From positions 1 through 25,248 of the forward strand of contig CATYXQ010000027.1 in the NCBI GenBank assembly GCA_958414825.1: a stretch of DNA of 25,248 bases, in the 5' to 3' direction. Below the pieces are notes generated by a model, which was given only the letters and a program-made list of their open reading frames with translations, was not told where the DNA came from and ran no database searches. Below are positions 22,614 to 25,248 of the stretch, piece by piece (within the stretch, counting starts at the first letter, position 1; each line of letters starts with the position of its first letter). The position numbers were made by a program, and so were the translations under genes. This stretch comes from an uncultured Eubacteriales bacterium (GTDB lineage: Bacteria; Bacillota; Clostridia; Oscillospirales; CAG-272).

Positions 22614-23269
22614 AAAAATATATATTTTTTGATTTGGACGGAACGCTGACGGATCCGGCGCTGGGCATCACCAATTCTATTATGTACGCTTTAGAACAGT
22701 TTGGTATCCGGACGAAACGCCGTGAGGAACTGTATAAATTTATCGGTCCTCCGCTTTTGGATTCTTTTATGGAAGCATATGGTTTTTCCCGGGAGCGCGC
22801 CGAAGAAGCGCTGAAAAATTATCGAATTTATTTTGAACAAACGGGTATTTTTGAAAACAGGATATATGACAATATTCCGGAACTGTTGTCCTCGCTTCAA
22901 ACTGCCGGTGCACGTTTGGTTTTGGCGACCTCCAAGCCAGAGATTTTTGCCCGCCGTATTTTGGATCATTTTAACTTGGCGACCTATTTTTATCGGATCG
23001 GCGGCGCGGATATGGCGGGGGTTCGTGTGACGAAAAAAGCGGTGATCGGATATATGCTTGCAGGACTGGATGACGCCGTATCTGCAAATTGTATTATGGT
23101 GGGAGATCGAAAATATGATGTAGTCGGCGCTGCGTCTTTTCAGATCGATACCGTTGGCGTATCCTATGGATACGGCAGCCGGGATGAACTTACGAGGGCG
23201 GGGGCAAAATATATTGCGGACAGCGTTTCAGAACTAAAAGAGATTCTTTTTCATTTAGATAAATGCTGA
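22601..23269 (+). CDS. HAD-family phosphatase (phosphoglycolate phosphatase-like)
   Basis: A 222-aa HAD hydrolase with motif I FFDLDGTLTDPALG (Asp11, Asp13), motif II LATSKPEIF and motif IV MVGDRKYDVVGA. A C1 helical cap lies at about 20-90. Unlike the HAD protein near the window start, it keeps both catalytic Asp residues of motif I. It resembles Gph-like phosphatases and PpaX-type enzymes. The ATG at 22601 overlaps the ECF gene end and has only a modest AAAGAAG site, so translation probably depends on coupling. Its substrate may be linked to the unknown product of the radical SAM or transported vitamin. Confidence 0.92.
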   Translation: MEILKKYIFFDLDGTLTDPALGITNSIMYALEQFGIRTKRREELYKFIGPPLLDSFMEAYGFSRERAEEALKNYRIYFEQTGIFENRIYDNIPELLSSLQTAGARLVLATSKPEIFARRILDHFNLATYFYRIGGADMAGVRVTKKAVIGYMLAGLDDAVSANCIMVGDRKYDVVGAASFQIDTVGVSYGYGSRDELTRAGAKYIADSVSELKEILFHLDKC

Positions 23270-23354
23270 AAAAATACAGCTTTCTAACGGAGAAATGCTT
23301 ATCGTACTACCGTGCTGCGTTTTGTGCGACGATTCGACGTTTAATTTGTATTTT

Positions 23355-23407
23355 ACGGTATAACGGCGACAGGCGTCATTTTATGATGTCCGTCGCCGTT
23401 ATACCGT
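23355..23407. terminator. Palindrome between the convergent HAD and sigK genes
   Basis: A 16-bp perfect stem (ACGGTATAACGGCGAC / GTCGCCGTTATACCGT) enclosing 21 nt that can pair further. No clear T tract follows on either strand, so bidirectional termination is likely from position but not shown. Confidence 0.6.
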
Positions 23408-23423
23408 TATATAATGTTTTGCC

Positions 23424-24101
23424 TCAAAAACTTTCCAGCAACTTTTCGAGCGCGCTCTTTTCGATACGAGATACGTAAGAGCGTGAGATTCCGAGAAGTT
23501 TTGCCACATCGCGCTGTGTAAGCGCTGGTTTATTGTTAAGTCCATATCGCAAAATCAAAATTTTTTGTTCCCGCTCGCTTAGTTTTTCCTGAATCAACAT
23601 CAACGCCTTTTGCGTATGCAGTTTCCGATCAATATCTTCCGCGATGGTATCCTCGCAGCAAATAATGTCTTGATAAGTAAGAGGATTGCCGTCTCTGTCG
23701 ATATCGATTGTTTCATTGATGGATACTTCGCAGGAAAGCTTCTTTTGTGAGCGAAAATACATCAAAATTTCATTTTGTATACATTTGGCACCGTATGTTG
23801 CAAATCGCGCGCCGTTTTCAAAATCAAATGAGTCAATAGCTTTAATCAGCCCGATGCTCCCGATCGAAATCAGGTCATCCTGGTTCTTGCTTGAAAAATA
23901 ATATTTACGGACGATGTGCGCTACAAGCCGTAGATTGTGCTCGATCAGTGTAGCACGCGCATGTTCGTCGCCGTTCTTCATTTTTATAAACAATTCCTTT
24001 TCGGTTTTGGCGGGAAGAGGAGCAGGGAAATTTTGTCCGCCGGATAGACCGAGGATGAGATAGACAAGTCCCATGGCCAAAGAGGATATTGAAGAAAACA
24101 T
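23424..24101 (-). CDS. sigK: RNA polymerase sporulation sigma factor SigK (pro-sigma-K)
   Basis: A 225-aa sigma-70-family factor. The hydrophobic start (MFSSISSLAMGLVYLILGLS) is the pro-sequence removed by SpoIVFB-type membrane protease in Bacillus. Region 2 shows DDLISIGSIGLIKAIDSFDF and ARFATYGAKCIQNEILMYFR, and the region 4 helix-turn-helix is TQRDVAKLLGISRSYVSRIE. The frame is complete, so there is no skin-type intervening element. The ATG follows GAAAGGA. It directs late mother-cell transcription. A CATATATA at about -40 is only a weak sigma-E-like -10, so its promoter is unresolved. The 285 bases from here to rplM hold only the rplM promoter and leader. Confidence 0.95.
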   Translation of the reverse strand: MFSSISSLAMGLVYLILGLSGGQNFPAPLPAKTEKELFIKMKNGDEHARATLIEHNLRLVAHIVRKYYFSSKNQDDLISIGSIGLIKAIDSFDFENGARFATYGAKCIQNEILMYFRSQKKLSCEVSINETIDIDRDGNPLTYQDIICCEDTIAEDIDRKLHTQKALMLIQEKLSEREQKILILRYGLNNKPALTQRDVAKLLGISRSYVSRIEKSALEKLLESF

Positions 24102-24303
24102 GGCTTTTTCCTTTCAAAATATAGTTATTAAATATATATGAAAAGAAAAAACATGTCTACGACCTTTGCAGCCTGTCTGTTCATAAAAAGAATTAAAATT
24201 TGTTTTGATCAGCTTGTATATGAAAGAAATCAATAGAAAACAGAAGAAAATGAAAGGTTATGTTGTCTTAAATTAAATTTTTGAGCTTTTTTAGAAAAAA
24301 TGC

Positions 24304-24332
24304 TTGACAGTATATCCCTACTATGCTATAAT
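24304..24332 (+). promoter_or_regulatory. Consensus promoter of rplM-rpsI
   Basis: Perfect TTGACA (24304-24309), 17-bp spacer, perfect TATAAT (24327-24332) with a TGC extension. It leaves a leader of about 48 nt before the rplM ATG. Confidence 0.95.
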
Positions 24333-24386
24333 ACCCGATGTTCGACAGGATCGTTATTTTTCTATTTGTTTAATGGAGGATTTTCA

Positions 24387-24818
24387 ATGTCTACTTATAT
24401 GGCAAAAAAAGAAGCCGTTGAACGGAAATGGTATGTACTTGATGCAGCCGGAAAACCGCTTGGCAAAACAGCGGCGGCGGCGGCTACTATTCTTCGCGGC
24501 AAACACAGACCCGAGTTTACACCTCATGTGGACTGCGGAGAATTTGTAATTATTATCAATGCATCCAAGGCTGTTCTTACCGGTAAAAAGATGGATCAAA
24601 AGTGTTATCGGCATCATTCCGGTTATATCGGCGGTTTGAAAGAAGTGCAGTATCGTACATTGATGGCAACAAAGCCGGAACTGGCTATGGAACTCGCAGT
24701 GAAGGGCATGTTGCCGCACAATTCGATCGGTGCCGCTTCATTTACTCGTCTTAAGGTGTATGCGGGAGATGTGCATAAGCACGAGGCGCAGCAACCGACT
24801 CCCTATGCGTTTAACTGA
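24387..24818 (+). CDS. rplM: 50S ribosomal protein L13
   Basis: A 143-aa protein of normal length, starting MSTYMAKKEAVERKWYVLDA. It has the L13 hallmarks LGKTAAAAATILRGKHRPEF, FVIIINASKAVLTGKK, YRHHSGYIGGLKE and AVKGMLPHNSIG. It is an early-assembly 23S-binding protein of the large subunit. GGAGGA precedes the ATG by eight bases. It is followed after 21 bases by rpsI, the usual pairing in bacteria. High expression is consistent with the consensus promoter. Confidence 0.98.
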   Translation: MSTYMAKKEAVERKWYVLDAAGKPLGKTAAAAATILRGKHRPEFTPHVDCGEFVIIINASKAVLTGKKMDQKCYRHHSGYIGGLKEVQYRTLMATKPELAMELAVKGMLPHNSIGAASFTRLKVYAGDVHKHEAQQPTPYAFN

Positions 24819-24839
24819 AGAAAGGATGGCTAAATAATT

Positions 24840-25241
24840 ATGTATACAAGTGCAAAGCCTTATTTTTACGGCACCGGCAGAAGAAAAAAATCCGTTGCCC
24901 GCGTTCGTATTTATCCCGGCAGTGGCGCAATTACTGTAAACGGACGTGATATAGATGATTATTTCGGTTTGGATACGCTGCATCTGATCGTGAATCAGCC
25001 GTTCGGCGTTACCGGTACTGAGGGGAAATTTGATATTGTCGCCAACGTAAAGGGCGGCGGTATGTCCGGTCAAGCCGGCGCAATTCGCCATGGACTTGCC
25101 CGTGCATTGTTGACTGTAGATGAAAATTATAGAGTTGCGCTTAAAAAAGCTGGGTTCCTTACACGTGATCCCCGCATGAAAGAGAGAAAGAAGTACGGCC
25201 TCAAGGCTGCCCGTCGCGCTCCGCAGTTCAGCAAGCGCTAA
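24840..25241 (+). CDS. rpsI: 30S ribosomal protein S9
   Basis: A complete 133-aa S9. It begins MYTSAKPYFYGTGRRKKSVA and contains VRIYPGSGAITVNGRDIDDY, VKGGGMSGQAGAIRHGLARAL and LTRDPRMKERKKYGLKAARR. It ends in the conserved FSKR tail whose basic end contacts P-site tRNA. It is co-transcribed with rplM, with GAAAGGA about 13 bases before the start. The stop at 25239-25241 is 7 bases from the window end, so any terminator lies outside. Confidence 0.98.
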   Translation: MYTSAKPYFYGTGRRKKSVARVRIYPGSGAITVNGRDIDDYFGLDTLHLIVNQPFGVTGTEGKFDIVANVKGGGMSGQAGAIRHGLARALLTVDENYRVALKKAGFLTRDPRMKERKKYGLKAARRAPQFSKR

Positions 25242-25248
25242 ACTTTAT

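Noticed and set aside
23424..24101. A skin-like element interrupting sigK
   Set aside because: The sigK frame is complete from pro-sequence to region 4.
1..25248. CRISPR arrays, tRNA or rRNA genes, toxin-antitoxin or anti-phage defence systems
   Set aside because: I found no regularly spaced repeats, no tRNA-like cloverleaf and no recognisable defence protein domains on either strand.

Overview
The window looks like a chromosomal segment of a spore-forming, strictly anaerobic member of the Clostridia, most likely Oscillospirales/Ruminococcaceae-like. The reasons are an uninterrupted sigma-K gene with a pro-sequence, a cotJABC spore-coat operon, superoxide reductase, a two-subunit indolepyruvate:ferredoxin oxidoreductase, ECF-type vitamin uptake, AGGAGG-type ribosome binding sites and several TTG starts. 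Assignment below class level is inference; no rRNA is present.

Layout. 1-3.8 kb: a tight plus-strand run of a membrane protein, a HAD phosphatase, a GNAT acetyltransferase and the ribosome quality-control factor RqcH. 3.8-5.7 kb: an intact IS1595-type insertion sequence with 25-bp perfect inverted repeats and an 8-bp target duplication. It landed on the rqcH stop codon and carries a small membrane-protein passenger gene. 5.7-7.3 kb: a 110-nt nested hairpin, a possibly frameshifted small gene, a tocopherol-cyclase-like protein and a 73-aa protein, all on the minus strand. 7.4-9.2 kb: a small gene and a large serine recombinase, with three copies of a short motif nearby. 9.2-13.6 kb: a redox/stress block with a DUF134-NifX fusion, superoxide reductase, the cotJ operon (CotJC is a Mn-catalase homologue), an S-layer-homology protein and a Cu/Zn superoxide dismutase whose ribosome binding site lies inside a perfect hairpin.

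13.6-19.4 kb: one minus-strand operon, with a recognisable promoter and terminator, encoding a Na+/solute symporter, phenylacetate-CoA ligase, IorA, IorB and a double-ACT protein. This is consistent with uptake, activation and reversible (de)carboxylation of aryl acids. 19.6-23.3 kb: thiamine pyrophosphokinase, divergent from a translationally overlapping B12-binding radical SAM / ECF S-component / HAD phosphatase operon. 23.4-25.2 kb: sigK, then rplM-rpsI behind a consensus promoter.

Most unusual observations: (1) cotJA contains an in-frame amber codon and its frame stays open and conserved up to the overlap with cotJB, while none of the other confidently called genes ends in TAG; (2) the nested hairpin and the passenger-carrying IS after rqcH; (3) the hairpin that hides the sodC ribosome binding site; (4) the DUF134-NifX fusion with a strong internal ribosome binding site; (5) the aryl-acid operon.
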